Origin: Vitrella brassicaformis
Taxonomy: Eukaryota > Sar > Vitrellaceae
Length of the DNA stretch: 64,000 bases
NCBI GenBank assembly: GCA_001179505.1
Contig: CDMY01000592.1
Location: 115,468 to 179,467, forward strand
Reading direction: 5' to 3'
The notes beneath the pieces were generated by a model. The model saw only the letters and a list, made by a program, of their open reading frames with translations, was not told where the DNA came from and ran no database searches. The position numbers were made by a program, and so were the translations under genes. Shown here piece after piece: positions 11,813 to 22,743 of the stretch (positions within the stretch are counted from its first letter, which is position 1; the number at the start of each line of letters is the position of its first letter).

Positions 11813-13941
11813 ATGCTCTCGTTGTCTCTCCTTGTGCTGGTGGTGATGCTTGGCCTGCAAATGAAACTGCCGTGCCTGGCCCTCCCCTCTGCGTTCGTCA
11901 GCCCGCTGAGGCGACTCGCACAGACCAGGAGCTCACCGCCATCTTCATCTGCACAGAAGCGAGGACTGGCGCTGATGAGCGAAGGGGAAGGCGTGCGGGC
12001 CACCAGGCGGCTTGGCTTTAGCGACATGATGGTCACACCTGTCTGGTAAGTCATCGGGAAGGAGAGAAACAATTGCATGATGCGTGTGTGTTCTAATGTC
12101 AGTCTTGGCACGATGACCTGGGGGGAGCAGAACAGCGAGGATGAGGCGCACGCACAGCTCGACTACGCCATCAAGGAGAGGGGAGTCAACTTCATCGACA
12201 CCGCTGGTGAAATGAATGAATGAATGGATGTGCATGGTCGACCCATCTGCTATACCTATCATGTCTTCTCTGTCTGTCTGTCTGTCTGTGCAGAGATGTA
12301 TCCGGTGCCGACTGCCCAGCACACGCAGGGTCTGACTGAGAAGTACCTCGGCACGTGGCTGGCCAAGAACCAAGACTGGCGCCACAAGATATACATCGCA
12401 ACCAAAGTCGCTGGATTCATGGCAGGTCCGTCAGGCCGTCGCAGGCCAGACACACAGCTGACGGTGCCGGTATACTCTCTCTCTGTGTGTGTGTGTGTGT
12501 GTGTGTGTGCAGATTCGTACATGGTAGCGGGTCGTCTGAAGGAGAATGGCTACCTGGCGATCAACGGCAAGCAGAAGGGTCCGGCTCGGCACGACCCTGA
12601 GTCCATTCACAGGGCGTGCCGCGCCAGCCTCGCCCGTATGCAAACGTCATACATCGACCTCTACCAGCTGCACTGGCCTGACAGGTCAGGTGGGGTGGGC
12701 AGGGCAGGGCAGATGGACCAACCAATACGCTCACACATGTGCATCGCATCGCTACACATGACATGCCCGGATGCATTGCAATGAGTGAATGCCTGGCTGC
12801 AGGTATGTGCCCAAGTTTGGGAGCACTGTGTACGACCCCGCGCAGCACTACCCAACAGCAGTGCCATTCGAAATCATCTGCAGAGCCATCAAAGTACGTG
12901 CACACATAAGCAGCACCGTGAACCTGAGAGTACCATGCGTATTCTGTCTGTCTCACAGGAGCTTCTCGACGAAGGTCTCATCCGCAGCTGGGGCCTGTCT
13001 AATGAGACGCCATTCGGGGTGAGTCGGGGAGAACAGAAGGCAGGCTCCATGCCGTCATTCCTTGATTGCTGCTGTCCCCTCGGCTGCTCTGTCTGTCTGT
13101 CTGTCTGTCTGTAGGTGGCTCAGTTTGCGGCTGCGGCTCATCGCGTCGGCATCCCCAAGCCCGTGTCGATACAAAACTCATTCTCACTCGTACACCGGTG
13201 AGGCAACTACTGTGAGGCACAGGCGAAGGAAACGCACACAGGGGGTGTGCGCGCTCCTTTCCTGTCAGGGAGTTTGAGCAGACGCTGGCCGAGTCGTGCG
13301 CCCACTGGAACTACAACCTCTCTCTCCTTCCGTGGTCTCCTCTGGCTGGCGGGGCGCTGTCGGGCAAATACCTCGAGGGACAGAAGCCTGAGGGCGCCAG
13401 GATGACCATATGGCCATTCTTTCAATCCAGATGGCTCAATCCCAGGTGTGTGGTGTATGTGGACAGACAGAGATCAATCTTGATCTGGATGGATGCGCAC
13501 CAGCTGTCTGTGTGTGTGTGTGTGTGTGCAGGTGTGTGAGTGCGATAGAGCGTTACAAGGCCCTGGCTGATGCGGAGGGCATGTCGCTGACCACACTGTC
13601 GCTGGCGTGGATCAACTCGAGGAACTACATGGAGAACGGCAGCACCATCATCGGGGTGAGGGTGGGGGGATGATACACGATACAGTCGACCATCGCACCA
13701 TGGCCTCGGTGTGTGTGTGTGTGTGTGTGTCAGGCGACGAAGATGGATCAGCTGAAGGAGTGCATCGATGCTTTCGAGGAGGTGAATCATTGCACGCACA
13801 CTCTACGCGTGGCCGCACCGCGCCATTGGGGTCTGTGCTTCTCGTGTGTTGTGTGGTCAGGGCGTCACGCTGTCTGAGAGGACATTGGAGGCGATAGACG
13901 AGGTGCATTTAGACTGCAGGGACCCCTCACAGTTCATTTGA
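11813..13941 (+). CDS. Aldo/keto reductase with bipartite plastid-type leader, 434 aa
   Basis: Eleven exons: 11813-12045, 12103-12206, 12294-12425, 12513-12684, 12803-12893, 12959-13018, 13115-13197, 13269-13445, 13532-13655, 13734-13781, 13861-13941; all phases agree. The mature part is a full NADPH-dependent aldo/keto reductase of the bacterial Tas-like type. The catalytic tetrad is visible in FIDTAEMYP (Asp, Tyr), IATKVAGF (Lys) and LYQLHWPD (His), followed by WGLSNETPFGVAQF, PVSIQNSFSL and the LAWINSR/IIGATKMDQL cofactor end. The first 24 residues or so form a signal peptide, followed by LPSAFVSPLRR and a Ser/Arg-rich stretch. This resembles the signal-plus-transit leader with a Phe at the cleavage point used by complex red-derived plastids, so import into the plastid is inferred. 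The substrate cannot be read from sequence. Confidence 0.93.
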
Positions 13942-14406
13942 CGTGGCGAGCACAGCACACGGACAGGTATGGAGAGGTCCGTCGATCTAGTTGGGACGGA
14001 TGTTATGGGTGGATGCTTCATGTAAGTAGCTAGCTACAGGCGTAGATGTGTACGTCTGTGTACCGTGCGTGTGGTCTGCTCGAACCAAGTGGCCCCCGTG
14101 TCGCTGACTCACTCAGCCCTATTCTCTACTGAGAAGGCATCATGCACATGCTGACCATACATATTATAGTGAGAGTTCAAATGGGATTTTTGCCTTTTAA
14201 TGGAAATTGCGTCGTGGCCGTCCGCACGTTCCCACGTCATGCACCAACAAAACAGCGATTGTTCTTTCTCATCCGTGTCTGTCTGTCTGTCTGTCTGTCT
14301 ACCAGCTCACACAACACCCCCCATCATGAATTAGACCGATCAGGCCGTCCTCTGTGCCGCGAACCCATCCACCGCTCATTGTTGGGAACTGCACTTGTCA
14401 TCTCAG
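13942..14406. other. Tail-to-tail intergenic region, no gene
   Basis: 465 bases between converging genes. A CTGT repeat lies near 14276-14300. No coding signal was found. Confidence 0.7.
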
Positions 14407-15064
14407 TCAGGCAATGCGCAGAATCAAATGGGCACCTGGGTAAGCCGCCAAACATGTCGCACAGCACAAGCTGACGCCCTGTGTGGCATTCCTTGACGTT
14501 GCTCGCTCACCTGAGCTGCTGAGGACCACATCAGATATCTCCCCAACGTTGAGCTTAAATGCAGCGGCCTCGAAGTTGCCGTCCATCTCACCGCGGCCGA
14601 AGAAACCCTGCACACCACAGCACAGCACACCCAACCACACCACACACCGAGATGCGGTCGGGATGCATGTGTGACTGCCTTGGTCAGTGCAGGCAATCGC
14701 ACCCACCAGATCTCCTCCTTTGGCGAACGAGCTGCAGTCGCTGCGCTGCTCAGCTACCTCGGCGAAGTTGGCGGCCGTCAACCTGAGCAGACAAACAACC
14801 GCACACGGCAGCATGGTAACGTGCACGGGCGGCGGTTGCTCCTCCCTTTCATCCCAGCGTACGTTTCCTTGATCTTTTTGAGTTCTTCGATGGCGGCTTC
14901 TTCACTGATGGTGATGGGCTGACCCGTGCGACGGCTCACGGGGTTGCGGCTCTTGTTGTGCTTGCAGATACTGAGCACATACGACGCATGTCCATCTGCG
15001 TTGAAGAGATGAGCTTTGTGGATGCTTACATGTGACGGCAGCGAACCTGATCCGGGGCCGACAT
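14407..15064 (-). CDS. Parvulin-type peptidyl-prolyl isomerase (Pin1-like catalytic domain only), 114 aa
   Basis: Five exons (complement): 14407-14435, 14511-14607, 14707-14782, 14863-14970, 15030-15064; all phases agree. The product is a bare parvulin domain: VRCRHIICKHNKSRNPVSR (basic phosphate-binding loop of the Pin1 class), then QRSDCSSFAKGGDLGFFGRG with the active-site cysteine region, and an AHLILRIA end. There is no WW domain, so it matches the single-domain plant-type Pin1 homologues. The expected reaction is cis-trans isomerisation of phospho-Ser/Thr-Pro bonds in cytosolic or nuclear proteins. The first intron acceptor was chosen at 14971 because it restores the conserved RHI-ICKHNKS join; the upstream AG would break the frame. 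Confidence 0.93.
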
Positions 15065-15265
15065 GGCGAAGAAGCTGGCGGCGTTTTCTAAGGACAAAAA
15101 GTCGGGGTTGGGGTGAAGGGTTTCAAGGTCGAGACGCGAGCTTATATCAAGACATCTCTCGACATTCGAGTTGCGGAGCTTTTCAGCGTTCCCTCGTGCC
15201 AGAGAGCTCTCTCTGTTGTGTCACAATCACTTGGAATCGGTTTCTCACCGGTGAGTCGTTCGGCG
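15065..15265. promoter_or_regulatory. Divergent intergenic region, parvulin / unknown acidic gene
   Basis: 201 bases between start codons. The rightward reading frame is open upstream to 15113, so an earlier start for that gene cannot be excluded; that would leave only 48 bases. Confidence 0.45.
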
Positions 15266-16540
15266 ATGGCGGAGTACAAGCCAGCACGGACGTTCGTGGA
15301 TGCCGACGGCACCAAGCACCACTTCACGTCAGAGTAAGGACACACAGCCACACACACAGCTGTCCAGCCCCTCGGCTGGGGCCAAGCTGAGTGGCCCGTC
15401 CTGGTGAGCCATATCACGCGCGTGTGTGTTGGTTGCTGACAGGGACAGTGAGATTGTGATCCAGACGGACTATGTGGAGGCCATTGATGACGTCAACAAG
15501 TCCATGCTCCTCACCAAACGGTGGGAAGGCCAATCCCCAGGCCACCACATAATGCACTCTCCTTTTGCTTCTTGCTTCAGTACGTTCTCATCTGGCGCCG
15601 CGCCCAAGGAGTTGGCCTCACGTCTGTCAGCCCGGCTGAGCATGCCGATGCGTGAGCGTGTGGATGGCGATGATGAGGAAGAAGAGGACCTGCAGATCTA
15701 CCATGACGAGGTTGGTTGGTGCCGGGACAGCGGGCCCCCTCGTCCAAAAGGTTGGTTGGTTGGTTCACTTGGCTTAGGTCGAGTGGCTGACCAAGAAGGC
15801 ATCAAAGGAGGACGTCGAAGACATCAGAAATGAAGCCATCAAAGCCGCCACACGGGTAAGGCAAACCCAGCCCAGCCCCCGGGCCCCGACTCTCTGTCCA
15901 CCATGTCTCGCCCAACGTGTCTCCGTTGGTTTCTTTCCATCGACGGACTGACTCATCATCATATCATGCAGGCGGGGTCGAAGGTGAAGAAGAGGGTGTC
16001 GATCGACGAGGACCACGTGGAGGTCATCCACGACGCCCCCACCCGCAGCGGCAGTTTGTTGAGTCGCCTCTCCACACTCTTCCAGATCAACGACAACGAC
16101 AACGACCTCGAGGACATCGGATGCGTCAACGAACCAGTCGCAGCAAAGACACAGGCACACCACGCCACGCCACACACGCACTCAGAGAGATGGAGGGAGA
16201 CACCACTCTGCTCTGCTCTGTGTGTGTCAGGGCATGGGATTCTGTCAGGGCGGCCCTCCGGCCCCCTTTTGCCGGCTGTTTTTCGGTGGCTGTTTCCAGC
16301 CAGCCGTGTCCAAGGAAGAGGTCCTTGTCGATGCCGGTGAGCTGCTGGAGGAGGCCGAGCCCGTCCGCGAAGCCGTCTACGAGCTGCCCAATATCCTCAC
16401 AGATTTGGACCTCGCAAAGGCTGTGGACCGCAGTGAGTGCACTGATGAGCGCAGAGGTCTGTGTCTGAGTGCCATGTGTGCGTGCGTGCGTGTGTTGTGC
16501 AGTGTTCGAGACGGATGATGACGAGTGCAGCTTTTGTTGA
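15266..16540 (+). CDS. Unknown acidic protein with a Cys/Gly/Phe motif, 252 aa
   Basis: Exons: 15266-15333, 15443-15520, 15581-15710, 15778-15855, 15972-16136, 16231-16432, 16503-16540. All junctions keep phase, but the donor of exon 5 is weak: GTCGCA at 16137 and GTCAAC at 16125 both fit. The protein starts MAEYKPARTFVDADGTKHHF and has acidic stretches. A motif with three cysteines in about 20 residues follows (CQGGPPAPFCRLFFGGC), then a Glu-rich helical part and a C-terminal DDDECSFC. I do not recognise the family. The hydrophobic Cys/Phe patch and terminal cysteine could be lipid-modified or metal-binding; neither is proven. An in-frame ATG at 15113 would add 51 residues. Confidence 0.65.
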
Positions 16541-17207
16541 GGAGGCACAATGGATGGATGGATGGATGTGTCCGTTCGCTTGTGGTCTGGCTGGCATAGT
16601 GCGACTAAGACCGTTTTGGTTGGTCGTGTGTCATGTTGCCCTTTTGTTAGGGCGTGTTAATGCATTGGGCGTCTGTCTCCATGACTTACTGTGGTTGGTC
16701 TGTCTTTTTCGTTCGGTTGCCTCCCTGTCTGTCTGCCTACCAGTGAGTGACCAGTATCCAGCGCCCCACATGAGCTCACGAGTGAGGTGAGGACCGTCTG
16801 AATGCACACACATGCGCACAGACCGTATGAAGCGGGCGATAGATGGATGCACTAATGGGGACTGCATTCATCACTCATTAATTGAGTTTGCCCTCGTCAG
16901 CGAGACAAATAGTCCGATTGATGGCTGATGGCACACCACACCGTTCAGGCAACTGTACAAAGGACCAAGTATACGACAGCGGATAACGACGACGCTATCT
17001 CACACCATGAAGGTATCCGTCTGTCTGCCTATCGATTCATGTATCGTCTGCAGCAGTGATGCCCATGAAAGGTGTGAGCTCCGTTGTGTGTAGCCACGGG
17101 CACCAGCGGCTGTCCGGTTCCACGCCCTCAGCTGCGCACTCAGCAGCTCACAACTTACACGAGCTGGTCACTGTTTTGGACACGGTAACGACCCCAGTCA
17201 AATAACA
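16541..17207. other. Tail-to-tail intergenic region, no gene
   Basis: 667 bases between converging genes, with a short TGGA repeat near 16551-16567 and unremarkable mixed sequence. No splice-linked coding frame was found. Confidence 0.65.
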
Positions 17208-17959
17208 TCACCCTTCCGCAGCCCCGCCGTCCTCCTCTCCGTCGCCATCAGCCGTGCCTTGATCGCGATTGGCAGAGGAGGGCGGCGGCAGCATAGACAG
17301 AAAAGACGGACGGCCACTGCGCGGATGAGACGGCGCTGATTCACTCGCAGCGGCGGCAGCAGCCGGCTTCTCGACATCGACTGGCAGATAGCTCGTGTCG
17401 ATGGGAATCATGGAATCATCTTCATCCTTCTCCTCGCCGAAGTCCAGTTCTTCAACATCAGCAGCATTTTCTTGCCTGTCCTCTGGCTCCCTCGGCTGGT
17501 CCTCCTCCTCCTCGCGCTGCCTCTTGCGCGTGCTCCTGACGCCAGGCCGATAGGTGGGTCTTGGGATGTTGGGGTGGCGGGCGTACTCTGCTGCCCAGGG
17601 GTCAGCGAAGACGCTGTCCACCGCATGGGAAGGCAGCGAGCCGTGAGAGGAGCAGCGAGCGGAGGGGGTGAAGGGCCGACGGCCGCCACCTGATCCCACA
17701 ATAGAGCAACAGACCGACAGTCCCGCACGTGCTGTGCGTATGTGTCACTCATCTGGTTTGGCGACTTACGAGTCATTCCTCTTCCTCCGCGGCCACCTCT
17801 GTGGCCTCTGAAGCCTCCTCTGCCCCGACCATCCCCACCTCTGCGTCGGAACCCACGCTCTCCCCGTCCGCCGCGGCCGAACGATATCTCAAAAGATGGC
17901 TGAAGAATCATTGGCGGAGCGTGGCTCATCTGGGGTGGGAAAGCAGGAGCACCAGCCAT
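17208..17959 (-). CDS. RGG-box protein, probably RNA-binding, 223 aa
   Basis: Two exons (complement): 17208-17689 and 17770-17959; phases agree and the frame ends in TGA. After a short hydrophobic-Pro N-terminus, residues 29-65 are an Arg/Gly-rich block with many RGG and RGR repeats (FGRGGRGERGFRRRGGDGRG), the classic RGG/GAR box that binds RNA and is a target for arginine methylation. A conserved-looking VFADPWAAEYARHPNIPRP segment follows, then a very acidic stretch and a Pro/Ser-rich tail. No RRM or KH domain is present. The family is not recognised; a nuclear or ribonucleoprotein role is inferred from composition. It is paired head to head with the secreted acidic-repeat gene. Confidence 0.72.
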
Positions 17960-18238
17960 GGCTCATCTCTCTGGGGAAGCGAGCTTGACGATCTGCATGC
18001 ATGATGCAGCCCCCACCTGGCCCCCAGGATCTGAGACGCGCACAAAGGATCCTTGCCACGGATGCATGACCCCCCATCCCGCATTCTCAGCCGCATCTCT
18101 CTTCTGCATGCCATTGCAGCAGCTTTCGCCTGGAGCCTGCCATCCCATCTGCAGTGCCGAACCATCCCCATCCTCATTATCCATCCAGCGCAAACGCCAT
18201 CCCTTTCTGACCATCATCTCTTGTGAGGTTCTTTGATC
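17960..18238. promoter_or_regulatory. Divergent intergenic region, RGG protein / secreted acidic-repeat protein
   Basis: 279 bases between start codons, AT/CCAT-mixed with no clear TATA element. A shared promoter is inferred from layout. Confidence 0.5.
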
Positions 18239-21200
18239 ATGAAGCTTCTCGTGGCTGCTTCTCTTGGCACTGCGGTCCTTTCCTCTCTGTCGGCCACCTC
18301 CACTGAGCCCTCATTCACCACCGCCGCCTTCCTGCAGACCAGGGTATCGCTCGCGCAGTACTCTCATCGCCGGCACAAGAAGCGGAGTGCAAATTCAGCA
18401 AGGAAAGGGCCTGACGAAGTGCACGAGCTCGTTGCCTCACGGCCCGCCGGCAAGCTCACCTTGAGGCCGCCAGCTGACTCCAAGAAGGTCCACATCCATC
18501 TCAATGTCGACGCTGCGCACGTTGCCAATGCAACGGGCGGGCTGCAGGCTGAGACACAGGCAGCAGATCAGCTGGGATACGTCGTGTCGGAGCCGCCGGA
18601 TAAGAAGATGGTCATCGGCAAGAAAGCGCTGTCTGAATCGGCGGAGGCGGTGAAAGAGTCGGACGATGCTGTCCCGCTCGTGGCCGTGACCAGCCAGGAG
18701 GAGGCAGTCATCGACAGCGAGAGGCGGGTCATCGATATAGCCAATGTGAAACGGGAGATGGCCGTCGTTGGGGGCATTCGCATGGAGGATGGGGGAGGGA
18801 GGGACAACGTGATGGAGGCCTTCTGCCCTTACAATCTGCCCATCTTTGCCAGGGCGTACGAGGCCATGTCTGAGGTGCGGGAGCTCAGACACATTCGGCC
18901 AAGAAGAGCCGGACATAATCTGCCGGTGAGCAACGGAACTCCGACAGAGACATTGGACACACAAGGTCGATCAACGGCCTTTGAGTGTTCTCAGGCTTGT
19001 GAGTGGTTCAGAAATGAGCCCGTGTGCTGTTCGGACACTCTTCTTAAGCGTATCGCCTTGCTGTTTCGATTTTCGTCTGCTGGGGTCAGCGGCACCAAGG
19101 GGGCATGGCCTGGCCTGGCCTGGCTTGGCTTGGCTGACAACAAGATGTGTTTGTTTTTCTTTTTGCAAATCAGCGTTGGGGCGTCCGGCAGAGCATAGAC
19201 CACTTCAGACACTCTGAGGACGTCATGATGGCATGGCTCGATCGACGGAAGGTCAGATATCCTCTCAACGCCAAAGTCGAAAGCGCGCTGGAAAAGGTCC
19301 GCCTCCCTACCATGCTCACTGCAGACGCAATGTCTCCTTCCGTCCGTGTGTGTCTCTCCTGCGTCTTGTGTGCGGGCTGCATGCAGTTTGCCGGCCGCCT
19401 AGGCCGTGCCATGAAGGGATGCACTGCATACGAGGAGCACTGTCGAGACAAGTGAGACTGACTTAAGAAGGAAATATCAAGATGAATACATTTATCCATG
19501 CAATGCATCTTCGGCTGGTTATGTGTCTGTCCATATCGCAGAATAGTGCAGTACTTCGAGGCCCTCAATTGTGAGCTGAGCTGCGATCCGCATCTGTCGA
19601 TATACCTCGACAAACATCGGGTCAGCCAGTGGTATGCGAGTCAGTCATCCCACCTCGATCGCCATAAATGTACATGTATGTATGCAGGAGCGCCTCCGTT
19701 TGTCGCGTGCTGGCCTGGACGAACTGTTTGACCGCTGCCACAAGACACGAGAGAGGGTCAAGCACTGCTCACACGAGCTGCAAAAGATCAGCGATGTTCT
19801 GCATAACACCGACAAGCGGGGAGAGGTACGTGTGTATGCAGCCAGATGAAGGAAGGCAAGCCAGCCATCTGTTTCCTTGGTATTTTGTGGCTGCAGCCTT
19901 TCCTGGAGAGGCTGGCTAACTTGACGACTAAGAACGCGAAAGAGGCGCAGAAAGTGGAGGCAATGCTCGCTGACCGCGCCACATTCGAGAGACACCTGCA
20001 GCGAGGGGGCAAGCAAGCGGCCGAACGACAGACACTGTCACATCATCCATTGGTGGACCAATGTGTGTGTCGGTCTCCTCTGTCTCTCCTCAGGATTCGG
20101 CTCGACATTCTTCCTACAAGAGCTGCTCGGCAGCTTCCACTTCTACGACCAAAGTACAACAAGAGCGCGGACGAAATCTTCACTTGATATTGTTTGTGGT
20201 CTTCCTTATCCTTGTCAGCCATGATCAGTTGGCCAGAATGGCCCGCGACGATAGTCAAGCCCAAGAACGAGACTGGCATTGAGATCGTTATCTCTGCCAC
20301 AGCTCCCAAGCCACCAGTAGCCACCTCTGCCAAGGAAGCCCCAGAGCTGCCCGTACCGATGAAAGGAGCCGCTGCCGTCCATAAACCTGCTGTTCCAGAT
20401 GCGCCAATGGCCCTGAAGCCGCCAGGTGGACTCCTGAAACCCCCAGGACCAATGCCCCGTGTCCCTGGTCCACCGTCACCGATAAGCGTCATGCGATCCT
20501 CGGGCACGGCACCCGAAGAAGAGATATCTGAAGAGGGGACAGAGAGTGAAGCGACGGAGAGCTCAGAAACCGAGTCGGAGATTGACGAGTCGGCCGTAGA
20601 AGAGGAGCAGCCGCCAACACCTGTGGGCCCTCCTTCAAAGGAGGCACCAAAGGCACCCGGCCCATCTGAACCGATTACAGTGGCTCACGAGAAAAAGGAG
20701 AAGCCAATGTCAGTGCTGCAGCCGCCTTTGGGCGCAGTTCGCATGTCTAAGCCGCCAGGTGCCGCCCCCGTGGTCGGCGATATCGGTCCACCGCAGCCGA
20801 TACAGGTGAAACGGCCGGCGGGGATGCAGCCCCAAGAAGCATCGGATCAAGAGGAGACAGGCACAAGCAGCGAGGAGTCAGAATCTGAAGAGGGGACAGA
20901 GAGTGAAGCGTCGGACTCTGAAGACATCGAATCCACTGAAGAAACGGCCAAGGATGTCAATGTGCCTGTCCCAAATGCAGTGCCGGTTCCGGAGGTGGAC
21001 ACGCAGCCATCGGCCAGGAGTCCCCTGCCAATGAGGCCGCCTGGCCCGATGCCCGCAATCGGCGATGTAGGCCCACCACCGGCGCTAAGCGCGGCGCGAC
21101 CCGCGGAGATGCCAGCTGAAGGAGAGACATCTGAGGAAGAGCAGACAGACACGGGCAGCGAGGAGTCAGGATCTGAAGACGCCGAGCCAGCTGAAGATGA

Positions 21201-22482
21201 GATGGCTGAGGACGATCGTGGCGGAGAGGCAGAGGATGAGGAGGGATCTTTCCTGCAGGTGGGGGCAGTGAGTATGGGGAGCAAAGGCCTTTCAAACAAG
21301 AGACACGGCCATAAGCACCGAGCAGAGCACGCAAGACATCATCACAGAAGGATAACAGCGCAAGACAAACAAGGTGTCTCATGATATTCTCTTGTTCATC
21401 CATCCATCCATCCATGTATGTCTCTGACAGGCACCCGTCCCCCTGCCCACACACAAAGCCAAAGTAGAAGACAAGGACAGCTCAAGCACAGGCCAGAAAA
21501 GCGCGGGCAGGGAGAAGATGCAAAACACATCGGAGACACACAGCGCGAGACACTTACAGCGAAATGGCCCAACGATCCAACCCACGATCACTCAGGCCCA
21601 GCAGCAGCAGCAGCAGCAGGGTGGTCAGCCGCCGGCTGCTCAGCCAATGCAACAGCAGCCGCCCCCTCCCCTCGCCCCTGCAGCCCCAGTGCAGACACAG
21701 CCACAGGGGCTGCCATCGCAGCCAGCAACCATAGGCTCTGCCATCGGACCACAGAAGCCTGCGCCGGTCCAAGAGGCGCCTCAGGGTCTACAGTATGGCT
21801 ATGGAACGAAGGCAGCGGCCCCGGCTGGGCCATACGTCACCAACGTAGGGGCGGGGGAGCCTCCTCCTGGACAGACAAACCAGCAGCAGCAGCCGGCGGC
21901 AAGTGGGGCAAATGTCGGTGCCTCGTCTACTTTCCTGTTCCTGGAGTCTTTGCTGAGCAACCTTGTCCACACGGCAGAGCAAAGAGCGCAAAACGCCATC
22001 AGTGGGCTGTTCCACCGAGGCAGGAGACATGCGCGTGACAGCAGCCAAGAGAGAGCCCGCGAGGAGAAGAACAAACAGCAACCTGCGGTCGCGAGAGCAG
22101 GGATAGCAAGACCGATCCATTATCCTGCCTCATCCACAGGTCCTCACGGCTCGCTCATTTCTTTCATTTTCGGTCCTTGATTGATGTCCCTGCTGTGTTG
22201 CCGTGTTCATGCTTCAGTTGATGTATTCCCAGGTTTGGACGGCGGTGCGCTATTTCCTTCGGCCGAGCGGAGCCGAGGAGGCAACCCTTTGGTAGAATTT
22301 TATGAGGACAAAACATTCCAAACAAGCCACCACCATGCCCTATTCAGAGTACCCGACGATGCCATCGACTGTAAGAACATCAAGCAGACACACGACACAC
22401 AAATGCAATGCGACCTCCCTTGTGCTTTGGCTACTGTTTATGCCACGCAGGGAGTCCACCGCCACCTATTGCCACCGACTGA
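18239..22482 (+). CDS. Very large secreted protein with acidic Pro/Ser/Glu repeats and Gln-rich tail, about 1,098 aa
   Basis: Twelve exons: 18239-18925, 18995-19084, 19174-19296, 19387-19451, 19542-19620, 19688-19825, 19897-20008, 20094-20153, 20219-21267, 21431-22139, 22218-22370, 22451-22482. A signal peptide (MKLLVAASLGTAVLSSLSA) opens the protein. Residues 20-450 are mixed, with spaced cysteines (CEWFRNEPVCC, CTAYEEHC, CELSC) and coiled-coil-like parts. Exon 9 encodes three diverged repeats, each a Pro-rich module (such as PPGPMPAIGDVGPP) plus an acidic Ser/Glu block rich in casein-kinase sites. Exon 10 is Gln/Pro-rich, and the end is DWSPPPPIATD. The intron after 20008 starts with GC. 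Two choices are uncertain: exon 2 may be skipped, and the exon 9 donor could be 21374 instead of 21268. The family is not recognised; an extracellular matrix, wall or mineral-binding role is only a guess. Confidence 0.65.
20438..21215 (+). repeat. Three in-frame Pro-rich/acidic repeats inside the secreted protein
   Basis: Repeat modules begin near 20438, 20748 and 21032, about 285-310 bases apart. Each has a PPG-x-(P/A)-x-P...GPP core followed by a Glu/Ser-rich block. A 27-base segment is identical at 20527-20553 and 20884-20910, which points to recent internal duplication or gene conversion. Confidence 0.8.
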
Positions 22483-22743
22483 CTGAGTGGGGTGTGTGTG
22501 TGTGTGCGACTGAGAATTAAGATGGATGGATACATTTTGCTCGATGTCGACCCGACCCCGACGTATGATTCATCGTTCAGACATTCGACATTCGCTTGTC
22601 CTCCCTCCACAGATCAATCCATGTGCGGATGCAATGCATACATACATCACGCCATCGGTCTTGCGATGTGTGCACATGAGGCCGACCAACAGACAGACAG
22701 GATATTATTCAGCTGTCACCTCTCCCCCATTGCTGTCTGTCAG

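Noticed and set aside
14971-15000. Earlier AG acceptor in the first parvulin intron, adding residues before CKHNKS
   Set aside because: It breaks the phase with exon 1 and disrupts the conserved Pin1 strand; the AG at 14971-14972 fits both.
22302-22482. Small separate gene starting MPYSEYPTMPST
   Set aside because: The same stretch joins in phase as the last two exons of the large secreted gene, with good GT and AG sites and a better-looking protein.
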